DNA from: Fimbriimonadales bacterium
GTDB lineage: Bacteria; Armatimonadota; Fimbriimonadia; Fimbriimonadales; ATM1
Direction: 5' to 3'
Assembly: GCA_035559795.1 (NCBI GenBank)
Contig: DATMAR010000012.1
Coordinates: forward strand, 362,664 to 426,663
Length of the DNA stretch: 64,000 bases
Numbering within the stretch: the stretch's first letter is position 1; every line of letters starts with the position of its first letter. Below the pieces are notes generated by a model. It had not been told where the DNA came from. It did not search any database and saw only the letters and a list, made by a program, of their open reading frames with translations. Below are positions 1 to 9,615 of this stretch, one piece after another. Position numbers and translations under genes: made by a program.

Positions 1-48
1 AGCGTATGCCAGGGTGTTACCGAACAAAACGAAAACTGCAACCAACAT
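1..48 (-). CDS. Secreted protein, N-terminal fragment
   Basis: Only the first 16 codons are in the window; the gene runs off the left edge. They read MLVAVFVLFGNTLAYA, the hydrophobic core and AYA end of a Sec signal peptide. A good ribosome binding site (CGGAGG) lies 7 nt before the ATG, which fixes the start. The mature protein is outside the window, so its function cannot be told. Confidence 0.6.
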   Translation of the reverse strand, partial: MLVAVFVLFGNTLAYA

Positions 49-127
49 TTTATTCCTCCGCTTTATGGGACGTGTTTCTGATGGTTTAGGTTAGCTCGAT
101 TTATCATCCTTTGCCGTTATAGAGTGA

Positions 128-404
128 ATTTTCATTACTAAGGCATGGGAAAATGGGGAAAGAAAGCAACTATTGGCACCCCTCGATTGCAGGAGCAGTG
201 TAAGTACACATTCCTGATGGAGCAAAATAAGCCTCAACTGCAGGAGCAGTTGAGGCATACAAAAAATTTTCATTATCTAAGGCATGGGAAAATGGGGATA
301 AGAAAGCAACTATTGGCACCCCTCGATTGCAGGAGCAGTGTAAGTACACATTCCTGATGGAAAAAAATAAGCCTCAACTGCAGGAACAGTTGAGGCATCC
401 AAAA
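128..404. repeat. Tandem 138-bp repeat, two copies
   Basis: Two head-to-tail copies start at about 128 and 266 and differ at only a few positions. Each copy contains a degenerate hairpin half and ends in a strong palindrome with 11-bp arms GCCTCAACTGC / GCAGTTGAGGC around 4 bases (231-256 and 371-396). The same palindrome recurs at 49464-49609, so this is a local duplication of a dispersed element. I see no credible gene in the stretch 49-436. Confidence 0.85.
361..396 (-). terminator. Hairpin terminator downstream of polX
   Basis: Read on the minus strand, the palindrome at 371-396 is followed by TTATTTTTTT. This is the stem-plus-U-tract form of an intrinsic terminator, 41 nt after the polX stop codon. 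The dispersed palindrome therefore seems to serve as the polX terminator. Confidence 0.6.
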
Positions 405-436
405 GCAGTCGAGGCATACAAACTGTGTGGAATTAT

Positions 437-2287
437 TTATTTTTTGAAACTTTTCATAAAACTATCGAAAGACTGCGTATTCAAAACGTGTTTCTTCTCT
501 AACCATCCTCTTCTGGCTTGCTCCACGCCGTAATGCATCATGCGCAACTCGCTTACGCTGTGTGCGTCCGTATTGATAATCATTTTCACTCCCAATTCGC
601 GTGCGACCCTAATATAATTGTCCATCAAATCCAATCGTTCAGGTTGTGCATTGATTTCGACCGCTACGTTATACTCCTTCGCAGCTTTGAGGACTTTCTC
701 CACATCGAATTCCATGGGGGGGCGCTGACCCAAAAGACGACCCGTCGGATGACCGAGAATATTCGTTTCCGGATGTTGAATCGCTTTCAGAATCCTTTCT
801 GTCTGCTGCGCATATGGCAAATTGAAACGCGAATGCACGGAAACCACAACCAAATCCAAAGCCGCTAGTGATTCGTCGTCTAAATCCAGCGTTCCATCCG
901 CATGAATATCCACTTCCAAACTCCTCAGGATTTTGATTTTCGGATGTTTTTTTTGCACCTTCGCGATTTCTTTGAATTGTTGTTTCAGTTCTTTCGGTCC
1001 CAAGCCTTTCGTCATTGCCAAGGCTTTACTGTGATCGCTTATAGCCATATATTCGTATCCGAGTTCGATGCATGCCTCGACCATTTCCTCGATAGTGTTT
1101 TTTCCATCCGACCACTTCGTGTGCATCTGCAAATCACCGCGGATGTCATCGAGTTCGATCAATTTCGGTAATGCGTTCTTTGCGGCGAGTTCGATTTCTC
1201 CGTTGTTCTCGCGCATCTCCGGGGGTATCCAAGCGAGTCCCAATGCTGCGTATACATCTTTTTCCTCTTTTCCTGCAATCATCGTTCCTGTTTGACGTTT
1301 CCCTTTTAATTTGAATACACCATATTCGGAAACGCGAAGATTTTTTTCGAGTGCGAGCTTTCTCAAAGCGATGTTATGTTCCTTCGAACCCGTAAAATAA
1401 CACAATGCGGCACCGTAACTTTCTCTCGGAAGAACGCGCAAATCGACCTGCAGACCCGACCCCAAAATAACCGTCGCTTTCGTCCCCCCCGCAGCCAATA
1501 CTTTGCTTATCTTCGGATACTTCGTAAAATGCTCGACTATCGAATCTGCTTGCTTCCCGATGGCGAGAATATCGATATCGCCTACCGTCTCTTTTCGTCT
1601 ACGATAACTTCCCGCCGCTTCTACTCTTTCGATTCCTGGTGCTTTGCGCATATACTCTAAAAGAGGAACGACGTGTTGGTCTGCTTCGCTCAATAAAAAC
1701 CTTCCCGATTGCTTTTGAAATTGTTCGATGCTTTGTAAGATGTTTTCTTCGGTCTTTTTCCCGAATCCTCGAATCCCCGCAATCTTTCCTGCCTGCGCTG
1801 CCTCTTTCAATTGCTCCACTGTTTCTATTTTCAATTCTCGATACAAAGCCATTGCTTTTTTCGGTCCTAACCCCGGTAATTCCATCAATTGCACTAATGA
1901 AGGAGGAAGTTTCGCTTGTAATTCATGCAATTGGGTCAAAGTGCCCGTCTTAACGATTTCTTGGATCTTGCCCGCTAAATCCTTTCCGATTCCTGGCAAT
2001 TTGTCGAGGTCTGCGCCTTCTTCTATTAATTTCCAAAGTGGCGTCGCCAATCCGCGCACGACGCGCGCAGCGTTTCGATATGCACGGATGCGAAAGGGAT
2101 TTTCATCCAAAAGTTCTAAAAAATCCGCCACTCTATCGAAAATATCTGCGACCTCGTAGTTTTCCACCCTATCGACCGCTTGTTTTTCTGCGGTCTGTTC
2201 TTTTTTAGTTTCTCCGACTTCTCTTTTTTCGGCGGTTTTAATTGCACGTGTGGAAACTTGTTTAGTTACTTGTTTAGTTTTCGGCAT
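437..2287 (-). CDS. polX: DNA polymerase X family protein with PHP domain
   Basis: A 616-residue bacterial/archaeal-type PolX, which fills gaps in base-excision repair and carries a PHP phosphoesterase (3'-5' exonuclease/AP-endonuclease type). After a charged Lys/Glu-rich tail of about 40 residues come the helix-hairpin-helix region (about 45-190), the polymerase palm with GSYRRRKETVGDIDIL (Asp237, Asp239; third Asp282 in QVDLRV) and a PHP domain from about 384. The PHP domain shows metal motifs HTKWSDG, ISDHS, EVDIHADG, SVHS, GHPTGR and INTDAHS. Length is slightly above the usual 570 because of the N-terminal tail. The ATG start lacks a Shine-Dalgarno. It is transcribed alone. Confidence 0.95.
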   Translation of the reverse strand: MPKTKQVTKQVSTRAIKTAEKREVGETKKEQTAEKQAVDRVENYEVADIFDRVADFLELLDENPFRIRAYRNAARVVRGLATPLWKLIEEGADLDKLPGIGKDLAGKIQEIVKTGTLTQLHELQAKLPPSLVQLMELPGLGPKKAMALYRELKIETVEQLKEAAQAGKIAGIRGFGKKTEENILQSIEQFQKQSGRFLLSEADQHVVPLLEYMRKAPGIERVEAAGSYRRRKETVGDIDILAIGKQADSIVEHFTKYPKISKVLAAGGTKATVILGSGLQVDLRVLPRESYGAALCYFTGSKEHNIALRKLALEKNLRVSEYGVFKLKGKRQTGTMIAGKEEKDVYAALGLAWIPPEMRENNGEIELAAKNALPKLIELDDIRGDLQMHTKWSDGKNTIEEMVEACIELGYEYMAISDHSKALAMTKGLGPKELKQQFKEIAKVQKKHPKIKILRSLEVDIHADGTLDLDDESLAALDLVVVSVHSRFNLPYAQQTERILKAIQHPETNILGHPTGRLLGQRPPMEFDVEKVLKAAKEYNVAVEINAQPERLDLMDNYIRVARELGVKMIINTDAHSVSELRMMHYGVEQARRGWLEKKHVLNTQSFDSFMKSFKK

Positions 2288-2419
2288 TGTTTTTTATCAC
2301 TTGTTTTTACTCACACGAAGTGATTCGTAAAGTCGCAAACGAATCTACTCGACCTCATTCTCGAATTAATTTATCACCTTTATTCAGTCGAGCCTCTTAT
2401 AAATACGCTCGAAAAGCCT

Positions 2420-2493
2420 TGGCTGCCCCCCAGGGACTCGAACCCCAACCAACTGATCCAGAGTCAGTCGTTCTGCCATTAAACTAGGGGGCA
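2420..2493 (-). tRNA. tRNA-Gln (anticodon CUG)
   Basis: The minus strand folds as a cloverleaf. The acceptor stem is TGCCCCC paired with GGGGGCA, the discriminator is G, and CCA is encoded. The anticodon loop CTCTGGA gives anticodon CTG, which reads CAG glutamine codons. The T-arm is GGGGTTCGAGTCCC with one mismatch tolerated. Length with CCA is 74 nt. Confidence 0.93.
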
Positions 2494-2528
2494 AACGTAT
2501 GCATTCTATGTGAAAGTATACCGATGCG

Positions 2529-4031
2529 TCAACACATCGGAATCGCCTCGATACCCAACACTTCGCAAGCCGCCTGCAGTTCCCCCATGTAGTCCCCCAA
2601 AACTGCATGGATGTGGTTGCTCGAATACATCTTCGTTAAATCTTTTCGAGGTGCATCGAAAACAGCAAAACAATGAGGCCATTCGGGACTCGTCTGCGCG
2701 GAGAGTTTCCTATCCACTTCTTCTCCGAATCTCACGAACGAACCCGTGAAAAAATGCATCCGATAACGACCGTCCTTTCTCGTAAGCCGCGCAAAAGTAA
2801 CTTTATCTGCTGGGTCTGCAAAGAACTCCACAGAAGCACCTCCGCAGGGGAAATAGAGAGGATTGCTCGGATGCAAGGTCACTTCACGCCAATTGATTCT
2901 GTAATCTTCGGAACGTTTGCTGAACCACGGCGCATGTTGACCGCTGTTCACCAAGTCGTACACACCTTCACCATCGAATTTCCCTCCAGCCGCGCGGATG
3001 TCTTCAATACTGAAAAAATGCCGCAAATCCGCAAACAAAACAGGTGTCCCACTCAAATGGTGAAGAATCTGCATGGTGAGTGCGCCATTGCTGTCGCACT
3101 CCGTTGCGCATATCAAAGGCTTTTTCTTCCGCTCTTCCCAATCTGTCGTGTCATTGAATAATGCCTCTGGAACATCCATGGTGATTCCGTTCTTCCATTC
3201 TGTGTAATCGAGTTGTCCTGTCAATCCGATGAAGTCCAGACCTTCTTCTTTGCAATAATCTTTGCACGCGAGATAAAAACGAACTTGTTTCGCGAGGTGT
3301 CCATCGAGCCCATCTCTCAATCGCTCGGGATTCCATACGATTTTGCCGCAGTGGAGTTTCAACCACTCGAGACCCTCTTCCACTCGCTCGTCCGCGATTT
3401 CATCGGATAGCCATGCAAGAGTCAATTGTGAACGGTGAAACACGTGAATTCCGAATTGCTTCATCCATTGGCTCGGGTCGATGTGCCCGGTATACATCCC
3501 CATGCTCGGACCATCGAATTCTCCGTATCGCAAACCGAACAGCCGCTTTGCTGCTGCTTCGCCTTTCTTTCGCTTATCTGGTTCGTGCCTAAAAAGCCAT
3601 TCTCGCATTTCGCGAGCAACCGTCTCGTTTTCTAAATCGCCGAGAACTCGTCCGAATGGCACATTGAATTCGTCAAGAGAACCTGCTGCAGCAAAGAACG
3701 CTACCCATCCAGGAAAGCCCGGGTTGATGTTCCCTAAAAAGCAAATAGGAATATTTGCGGCATGAAGGTCTCTCGCCACTTGTGCCGCAAAATCGGGAAA
3801 CGCCCAAACGCAAAAATTGAAAATCACTCCATCGCATTTCTGCTCAATCATACGTGCAGCATTTTGCCGGGCAGTCAGGTAATTCCAACTGATGAATTCC
3901 CCTTCGACGACTTCATGCCCTTCCCGCCGCAACCAATCTGCAACTTTTCGCTGAAATTCGAAGCACTGTTTTTCGAGAATATCCGCCGCCCTCTTGCGGC
4001 CATCGGTGAATGTAATCACTCCTACTTTCAT
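2529..4031 (-). CDS. L-fucose/L-arabinose isomerase family protein
   Basis: A 500-residue protein with the fold and motifs of the FucI/AraA-like isomerases, which interconvert aldoses and ketoses with a divalent metal. The N-terminal Rossmann-like part starts MKVGVITFTDGR. The central part has ATECDSN and FADLRHF, which would supply the Glu and Asp metal ligands. The C-terminal part has SSNHIHAVLGDY with the third ligand His. Sugar specificity cannot be read from sequence. It stands alone between tRNA-Gln and pckA. The ATG is 8 nt after a perfect TATAAT, with no ribosome binding site. Confidence 0.85.
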   Translation of the reverse strand: MKVGVITFTDGRKRAADILEKQCFEFQRKVADWLRREGHEVVEGEFISWNYLTARQNAARMIEQKCDGVIFNFCVWAFPDFAAQVARDLHAANIPICFLGNINPGFPGWVAFFAAAGSLDEFNVPFGRVLGDLENETVAREMREWLFRHEPDKRKKGEAAAKRLFGLRYGEFDGPSMGMYTGHIDPSQWMKQFGIHVFHRSQLTLAWLSDEIADERVEEGLEWLKLHCGKIVWNPERLRDGLDGHLAKQVRFYLACKDYCKEEGLDFIGLTGQLDYTEWKNGITMDVPEALFNDTTDWEERKKKPLICATECDSNGALTMQILHHLSGTPVLFADLRHFFSIEDIRAAGGKFDGEGVYDLVNSGQHAPWFSKRSEDYRINWREVTLHPSNPLYFPCGGASVEFFADPADKVTFARLTRKDGRYRMHFFTGSFVRFGEEVDRKLSAQTSPEWPHCFAVFDAPRKDLTKMYSSNHIHAVLGDYMGELQAACEVLGIEAIPMC

Positions 4032-4039
4032 GAAAGAGA

Positions 4040-4045
4040 ATTATA
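4040..4045 (-). promoter_or_regulatory. -10 box TATAAT, leaderless type
   Basis: A consensus TATAAT ends 8 nt before the ATG of the fucose-isomerase-family gene, so transcription should begin at or next to the start codon. No -35 match or Shine-Dalgarno is visible. Confidence 0.6.
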
Positions 4046-4143
4046 ACGGATGGGAAACGCGCCTCTTTCGTGATGAAAAAACTTTCAGGAAATCCAGGTG
4101 GCTAAATAAGGCGATTGCTAGAAGTGTGGCTGCTCTTTAAGAA

Positions 4144-5685
4144 CTAACCTCTAAGCTTCGAAATCCTTTCCTCGAACATTGCCTGTAATTGTCGTGCCTT
4201 GGCATCGTATGCTTCTTTATCCTGCCATGTGTCTTTCGGATTCAACAACTTAGAATCTACGTCTGGGCAAGAGACGGGAACTTCGAGATCGAAAATCGGG
4301 TCTTTTCGAAATTCCACTCCATTCAATTTTCCGGAAAGAGCGGCACGTATCAACGCGCGAGTCGCAGGCAAAGGAATTCGATGACCCACTCCGAATGCCC
4401 CCCCTGTCCATCCCGTATTCACGAGCCATACCGAAGTTTTGTGTTTTCGAATTTTCTCTCCCAACATTTCTGCATAGACGTTCGGGTGCAACGGCAAAAA
4501 AGGCGAGCCGAAACAAGTGCTGAATGTAGCCTGTGGATCGGTAATTCCCGTTTCCGTCCCTGCGATTTTCGCCGTATAGCCTAACAAAAACTGTTCCATC
4601 GTCTGCTCTTCGCTCAACTTCGCTATCGGAGGAAGAACGCCGAAGGCATCGCAGGTCAAGAAGCAAATATTCTTCGGGTGCCCCCCCACACTCGGCACGA
4701 CAGCCCCTTCGATATATTCGATAGGATAACTACATCGCGTGTTCTCTGTTATAGAAGCATCATCATAATCCGGCGATCTGTCTTTTCGCAGAACTACGTT
4801 TTCCAACACAGAACCGAAGCGAATCGCATTCCATATCTGCGGTTCTCTCTCCTTCGAGAGTTTGATGCATTTTGCATAGCATCCCCCCTCGATATTGAAA
4901 ACTCCGTCGTCGCTCCAGCCGTGCTCATCGTCTCCGATGAGACGACGCTCTGGATCTGCGCTCAAAGTCGTTTTGCCTGTGCCGCTCAAACCGAAGAACA
5001 GTGCCACATCGCCCGAAGAACCCATATTCGCAGAACAATGCATGCTGAGAATATTGTTTACCGGGAGTAGATAATTCATGATCGTAAAAATAGATTTCTT
5101 CATCTCACCCGCATAATGCGTTCCGCCGATCATGACCAACTTTTGCGCAAAATGAATGAGAATAAATGCCTCGGAACGAGTTCCATCCTCTTTAGGATTC
5201 GCCTGCATCTCGCAAACGTTGATTACCGTCCAATCCGGTTCGAAATACTCCAACTCTTCAGCAGTCGGACGAAGCAAGAGCGTTTTAATAAAAAGAGCGT
5301 GCCATGCTTTTTGTGTAATGAATCTCGCTTTTATACGATAACGCGGGTCTGCGCATGCAAACGTATCTACGATGTAAAGTTCTTTCCCCCGTAAATATTC
5401 ATTGACTTTCGCTTTCAGGTTATTGAATTTATCCTCATCGAAAGGTTTGTTGTTTTCCCACCAAATACGTCCCTCACTCGAAGGTTCTCTTACGATGAAT
5501 TTATCTAATGGTGTTCGTCCCGTAAATTTCCCAGTGCGCGTTACTAAAGCCCCATTATCTGCGAGAAGCCCTTCGTTGTTCCGAATCGCATGCTCTACGA
5601 GTTCTGCCGCGGGAAGATTTGCATAAATAGATTTCGCGTTGGACAACTCGAAATGCGACGATAAAGGTTCTGCTGTTATAGCCAA
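4144..5685 (-). CDS. pckA: Phosphoenolpyruvate carboxykinase (ATP)
   Basis: A 513-residue ATP-dependent PEP carboxykinase, which converts oxaloacetate and ATP to PEP, CO2 and ADP as the entry step of gluconeogenesis. Visible are the substrate loop TGRTPLDKFIV, the P-loop GLSGTGKTT (232-240), the following metal-binding GDDEHGWSDDGVFNIEGGCYAK block and the C-terminal HPNVYAEMLGEKI and NTGWTGGAFGVG segments. The start is a TTG (MAITAEP) placed 7 nt after GGAG; no ATG is available nearby. It is a single gene. Confidence 0.96.
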   Translation of the reverse strand: MAITAEPLSSHFELSNAKSIYANLPAAELVEHAIRNNEGLLADNGALVTRTGKFTGRTPLDKFIVREPSSEGRIWWENNKPFDEDKFNNLKAKVNEYLRGKELYIVDTFACADPRYRIKARFITQKAWHALFIKTLLLRPTAEELEYFEPDWTVINVCEMQANPKEDGTRSEAFILIHFAQKLVMIGGTHYAGEMKKSIFTIMNYLLPVNNILSMHCSANMGSSGDVALFFGLSGTGKTTLSADPERRLIGDDEHGWSDDGVFNIEGGCYAKCIKLSKEREPQIWNAIRFGSVLENVVLRKDRSPDYDDASITENTRCSYPIEYIEGAVVPSVGGHPKNICFLTCDAFGVLPPIAKLSEEQTMEQFLLGYTAKIAGTETGITDPQATFSTCFGSPFLPLHPNVYAEMLGEKIRKHKTSVWLVNTGWTGGAFGVGHRIPLPATRALIRAALSGKLNGVEFRKDPIFDLEVPVSCPDVDSKLLNPKDTWQDKEAYDAKARQLQAMFEERISKLRG

Positions 5686-5814
5686 ATCGGTTCTCCAAGG
5701 ATGGAGCAGTTCTAATGAACCGCCTTAGTAGTCGTTCCTATCTTACCTCGCATTCAAAAAAAATTCTCCGAAAGCAGGCGAAAAGGGCGCTTCTAACTGG
5801 AAAAGTCGAGGCGA

Positions 5815-6846
5815 ATGACCAATCATTTTATAAGCCAGATAACTATACCGGCACGGAGAAACTCCATCTTTTACTCGAGGAAAGTGTTAGGACTGCCACC
5901 TCTTTGGTCGCTCTGGAGCCTCCTCATCGGTATTCTCGTCCTATGGGGATGCGGTGGAGGAGGAAGTACCGGGAGCACTTCGTCCTTGGTGACCCTGCAA
6001 ATTCAGTCCGCAGGGCTCACGGGAATACCCATCAGTGTTTCCCCTGCAGATACCACAGGGCAAACTGACGGAGTTACCCCTTTTCAAAGAATCTTCGATT
6101 CGAACACACAGGTAGTACTCGTTGCACCCACGGATGTCAATGGGATTCGTTTTACTCATTGGCAAACCTCATGGGGGGGCACGACCACATCTAATACACT
6201 ACAACTCACGCTCTATAGCGATGTGGTTGTCACTGCTGTATACGATACGGGAACATGCGATGGAGACGAATTCCTACCGAATTACGTATACAACCTAACC
6301 GCCTTGCTCCATTGGCCTGGCATTCCGGTAAATGTATATTTCGTCCAAGACCAATACTACACTGATTCGCTACGCGCTATTGCCCTCGCAGGTTTCGACG
6401 AATGGACTTCGAGCACGAACGGTGTAATTCATTGGGTGATTACGACAAACCCGAACGATGCTCATATTCGCGTTTCCTTCACACCCACTCTCTCTGGCAA
6501 CACATTAGGAATTACCTCATTCACGTACAGCGGAGATGTTCTTCTTCCGGTCGTGGACATGAAAATCCGAACGACTTATAACGACACTCCGCTTTTCGAC
6601 GGGGATATCCAAGAAATCGCTGCTCATGAAATGGGGCACGCTATGGGGATTTATGGCCATAGTGACCAACCTTCTGATGTCATGTACCCTTCGCAAGCTC
6701 TCGGCATCGTTCATTATTTGACGATACGAGACACGAACACGATGAAGACGGGTTATTGTTGGCTATTTCTTCCCGGCATAGGACCCTCAGGCATTCCACC
6801 CGGACCGTCCACCACTCGATCACTTTACTGCCCGAAAGCAAGATGA
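5815..6846 (+). CDS. Lipoprotein, matrixin-like zinc metalloprotease
   Basis: A 343-residue exported protein. A hydrophobic stretch ending LVLWGC followed by four Gly is a lipobox, so the mature protein is probably lipid-anchored. Further on, HEMGH at about 271-275 continues to GIYGHS and then DVMYPS. This is the zinc-binding and Met-turn pattern of M10-type metzincins, with one extra residue before the third His, as seen in many bacterial relatives. The middle part has no motif I recognise. The 5815 ATG leaves an unusually long positive N-region; a GTG at 5884, just after GAGG, may be the true start. The substrate is unknown. Confidence 0.75.
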   Translation: MTNHFISQITIPARRNSIFYSRKVLGLPPLWSLWSLLIGILVLWGCGGGGSTGSTSSLVTLQIQSAGLTGIPISVSPADTTGQTDGVTPFQRIFDSNTQVVLVAPTDVNGIRFTHWQTSWGGTTTSNTLQLTLYSDVVVTAVYDTGTCDGDEFLPNYVYNLTALLHWPGIPVNVYFVQDQYYTDSLRAIALAGFDEWTSSTNGVIHWVITTNPNDAHIRVSFTPTLSGNTLGITSFTYSGDVLLPVVDMKIRTTYNDTPLFDGDIQEIAAHEMGHAMGIYGHSDQPSDVMYPSQALGIVHYLTIRDTNTMKTGYCWLFLPGIGPSGIPPGPSTTRSLYCPKAR

Positions 6847-6923
6847 GGGGTGATTTTCGGATGCCTACAGGCGTAAATAGGTAGAAGAGATTAAAGAAGT
6901 GGAAAAATCCCTCTTTGGTACTC

Positions 6924-6929
6924 TATAAT
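6924..6929 (+). promoter_or_regulatory. -10 box TATAAT for beta-barrel protein 1
   Basis: A perfect TATAAT stands 40 nt before the ATG at 6970, leaving a short leader that carries the ribosome binding site AGGAGG. No clear -35 element is seen at the usual spacing. Confidence 0.5.
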
Positions 6930-6969
6930 GCCTTTTCAACCCATTTGCATAAAATGCAAGGAGGCAAAC

Positions 6970-7515
6970 ATGTTCAAAAAGATATTCCTTTCCATCTCGG
7001 TTCTCTCAGCGCTAATTGCGTTTTCGAGCATCTCTTTTGCTCAGATGCGCGAAGCCAATAAGCCATGGGAAATCTCTGTTGGCCTCACCTCTTGGACAGG
7101 TGACCACGATGACGCAGGTTTCGATATAGGATTTATTCTCGGAATCGATTACATCATCGGTGTTACCGAGAACTCGATGACTTTCGTCGGAGCGCGTGGA
7201 ATTTGGGGCTCCGACGGATTCGACAGCCGAACTTTCGGTGGGCACATCGGGATTAAATTCAACCTGGGCGAAGCACGAGGAGCCCAACCTTTCTATGTCA
7301 AGGCTGCTGCCGGTGCATACAACACGGAGTTGAGCAATGGCGGGAGCGTCGACGAGACTGACTTCGGTGGATTCATAGGAATCGGTTACGATTTCGATTT
7401 CGGTGCGGAGACAACGAACATTCCTGCCGCATTCGAACTCGGCTATTTCTTTATGCCCGAAGTCACCAGTATAGACAACACCGGTTTTTATTTCTCTCTC
7501 GGTGTGAGAGTCTAA
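6970..7515 (+). CDS. Small secreted beta-barrel-like protein 1
   Basis: A 181-residue protein starting at the ATG 6 nt after AGGAGG. It has a signal peptide (MFKKIFLS to ISFA, cleavage before Q). The mature part is rich in Gly and aromatic residues and alternates in the manner of membrane beta-strands. It ends in a C-terminal strand FYFSLGVRV, typical of small outer-membrane barrels. It is clearly homologous to the protein at 28800-29336 (shared blocks GIDYxxxxxENxMxFxGxRGxxxS, GFIGIGYDF, ENxGxF/YFxxGVRx). It is a single-gene unit bounded by a -10 box and a strong terminator. Function unknown; an outer-membrane role is inferred. Confidence 0.8.
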   Translation: MFKKIFLSISVLSALIAFSSISFAQMREANKPWEISVGLTSWTGDHDDAGFDIGFILGIDYIIGVTENSMTFVGARGIWGSDGFDSRTFGGHIGIKFNLGEARGAQPFYVKAAAGAYNTELSNGGSVDETDFGGFIGIGYDFDFGAETTNIPAAFELGYFFMPEVTSIDNTGFYFSLGVRV

Positions 7516-7535
7516 ACCTCAGTATTCCGATTAGA

Positions 7536-7569
7536 ACGCACAATCGGTTTTCCGATTGTGCGTTTTTTT
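7536..7569 (+). terminator. Intrinsic terminator
   Basis: A perfect 12-bp stem (ACGCACAATCGG with its complement, loop TTTT) followed by a T-run, 20 nt after the stop of the beta-barrel gene. This is a textbook rho-independent terminator. The rest of the gap to 7663 shows nothing notable. Confidence 0.9.
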
Positions 7570-7663
7570 GCTAACGCACATGAATAAGTATTAATCGCCT
7601 CTATTTCTTATTCTCTCCACTTCTTACTCCCTCCACTCTCGAGACTTTTTCTCTCTCCGTCTC

Positions 7664-9529
7664 TTATCCAATTACGACGCGTTCCTCCCCCACCCTTCTC
7701 GTAACACGCTGTTCGTCCATGTATTGCAGAATCGGCAGGGCGTATTTGCGAGAGGATTTCGTCGCGTCTCGAAATTGCGCTACCGTAAATTTCGGACCGA
7801 GTTTTCGAACCGTATCCTTCAATCGTTCCAATGTTTCTTTAGAATAAACGAGCCCTTCATCCAATTTCACGAGCACCCCCAATTCTATTCCGAGACGGAA
7901 AATTTCTTCTACCGCTTGCTGGGGAATACGCAATTCGTTCGCCACCTCTGATGGACTCGGCGCAATCGCTCCACGAGAATTCATCACTTCCAAGACACGT
8001 TCTAATAGCGCTTTTTGTCTTTCGTTCAACTGGATAGCAAAATCGGGATGCCGAACGTCCCCCCCCATCAGGCGAACGAATCCGTCTTCATTCAGTTTCG
8101 ATAAGAAACGGTCCCACGACTTGGTGTTCCAACTAATCCCCGATGCTTGAATCAAGCGACTCTTCGGAATCGCCGCCAATGTTGGCTCTTTTTCATGAAG
8201 CGTATAAAGAATTTTTCGAATCCTCTCCGCAAGGTTCTTATAATTTTCCGCAGTTATCCAAATTCCCGCGAAACCCAGAATTTTATTCTGTTGTTTCAAT
8301 TTCTCGAAGGCTTCTCCTAATTCCTGCGGTGTTCTGCCTAATGTCTCGCAAATCGCGGAGGTCTCCACACCTTCTGGATGTTTCTCGACCTCTGCGAGAA
8401 TGGATTCTTCTACACTTCGCACACTATCCGTTGTCTCGTTAGTGAAAAGTTCCCTAACGGTCGGATCGCTCTTTCTACGAATACGCGCATTAGGCGTTAC
8501 GATTTCTCCCCCCCCTAATAATATGGGGGGTGAATACCTTCGTATCACGAACCGCTGCCCCTTCGAACAGGCAACCGCCTCTTCGAAACGAATTTGAGCA
8601 TATCCAGGCGCTGCATCGAAGAGGATCAATTTCCCGAAAAACTCACCTGAACCGATATGAACTCTCACTCGCTCCCCGTGCTTGGGTTTCTCTATCGAAA
8701 CCAAACGAACATTTATACATTTCGTCTCTACTAAAGAACCAGGCGAACCTATCGCTTGTCCTCGATGCAGCGCCTCCATCTCGATGCCTGCGACATTCAA
8801 TGCTGTCCTTTGTCCGGCTTCTGCTTCCTTTACGGATTCTCCATGAACTTGAATGTTCCGAATACGCACTTTCCTATTGCCGGGCATCACTACTCCCTCA
8901 TCTCCGACACGAACTTTCCCTTTGGCTAACGTGCCTGTAACGACCGTGCCATGCCCCCCCACACGAAATACCCTGTCAATCGGTAAAAACCAACTCTTTT
9001 CTTCTATTTCCCGAGGACCTAAAGACAAGATTGCATCGCTAAGAGCCTTCTTCAAAGCATCCAGCCCCACTCGCTCTTTCGCAGAAACACGAACAATCGG
9101 CGATTCGGCATAGGGTGTATTTTCGAGCAACGCACGAATGTCCATCTCCACGATGTCTTGTGTTTCTTCATCTGTCATATCGCACTTCGTCATCGCAACG
9201 ACCATTTTCCTCGCTTCCAGTAAGCGAATAATTTCGAAATGTTCGCGCGTTTGCGGCATCACGCTCTCATCCGAAGCGACACACAACAGCGCCACATCCA
9301 CTCCCCACGCGCCTGCAAGCATATTTTTTATAAATCGCTCGTGACCCGGAACGTCAACGATACTCACCCTCCCTATCTCCGGCAAATCAAGATATGCAAA
9401 ACCGATATCTATCGTAAGCCCTCGCGTCTTTTCTTCGGGTAAGCGGTCGGTGTCTATTCCCGTGAGTGCAGCAATTAACGTCGTTTTGCCGTGGTCTACA
9501 TGTCCTGCAGTGCCAATCAAATACGCCAT
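7664..9529 (-). CDS. selB: Selenocysteine-specific elongation factor SelB
   Basis: A 621-residue SelB, the EF-Tu-like GTPase that brings Sec-tRNA to recoded UGA codons marked by a SECIS hairpin. The GTPase domain has GHVDHGKT (residues 9-16), DVPGHE and TKCD. Two EF-Tu-like beta-barrels follow, and the C-terminal third is a series of winged helices that in SelB bind the mRNA hairpin. The length matches the family. No selA, selC, selD or selenoprotein is visible in the window. The start ATG is 9 nt after CATAAT. Confidence 0.94.
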   Translation of the reverse strand: MAYLIGTAGHVDHGKTTLIAALTGIDTDRLPEEKTRGLTIDIGFAYLDLPEIGRVSIVDVPGHERFIKNMLAGAWGVDVALLCVASDESVMPQTREHFEIIRLLEARKMVVAMTKCDMTDEETQDIVEMDIRALLENTPYAESPIVRVSAKERVGLDALKKALSDAILSLGPREIEEKSWFLPIDRVFRVGGHGTVVTGTLAKGKVRVGDEGVVMPGNRKVRIRNIQVHGESVKEAEAGQRTALNVAGIEMEALHRGQAIGSPGSLVETKCINVRLVSIEKPKHGERVRVHIGSGEFFGKLILFDAAPGYAQIRFEEAVACSKGQRFVIRRYSPPILLGGGEIVTPNARIRRKSDPTVRELFTNETTDSVRSVEESILAEVEKHPEGVETSAICETLGRTPQELGEAFEKLKQQNKILGFAGIWITAENYKNLAERIRKILYTLHEKEPTLAAIPKSRLIQASGISWNTKSWDRFLSKLNEDGFVRLMGGDVRHPDFAIQLNERQKALLERVLEVMNSRGAIAPSPSEVANELRIPQQAVEEIFRLGIELGVLVKLDEGLVYSKETLERLKDTVRKLGPKFTVAQFRDATKSSRKYALPILQYMDEQRVTRRVGEERVVIG

Positions 9530-9538
9530 AAGATTTCA

Positions 9539-9544
9539 ATTATG
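9539..9544 (-). promoter_or_regulatory. -10-like CATAAT before selB
   Basis: The hexamer ends 9 nt before the selB ATG, with no Shine-Dalgarno between, so the transcript is probably leaderless. Confidence 0.45.
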
Positions 9545-9615
9545 TAAGGACGGTATAAGCCACTGCCTGCGTTATATACGAAAAATATTTGAATAGAAAA
9601 ATGCCCCCCCATAAA

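Noticed and set aside
128..404. CRISPR-like array
   Set aside because: Only two long units with no spacers of constant length; the palindrome recurs elsewhere as a dispersed element.
91..533. Short frames on both strands across the left-edge repeat
   Set aside because: They follow the repeat units, differ between copies and show no coding features.
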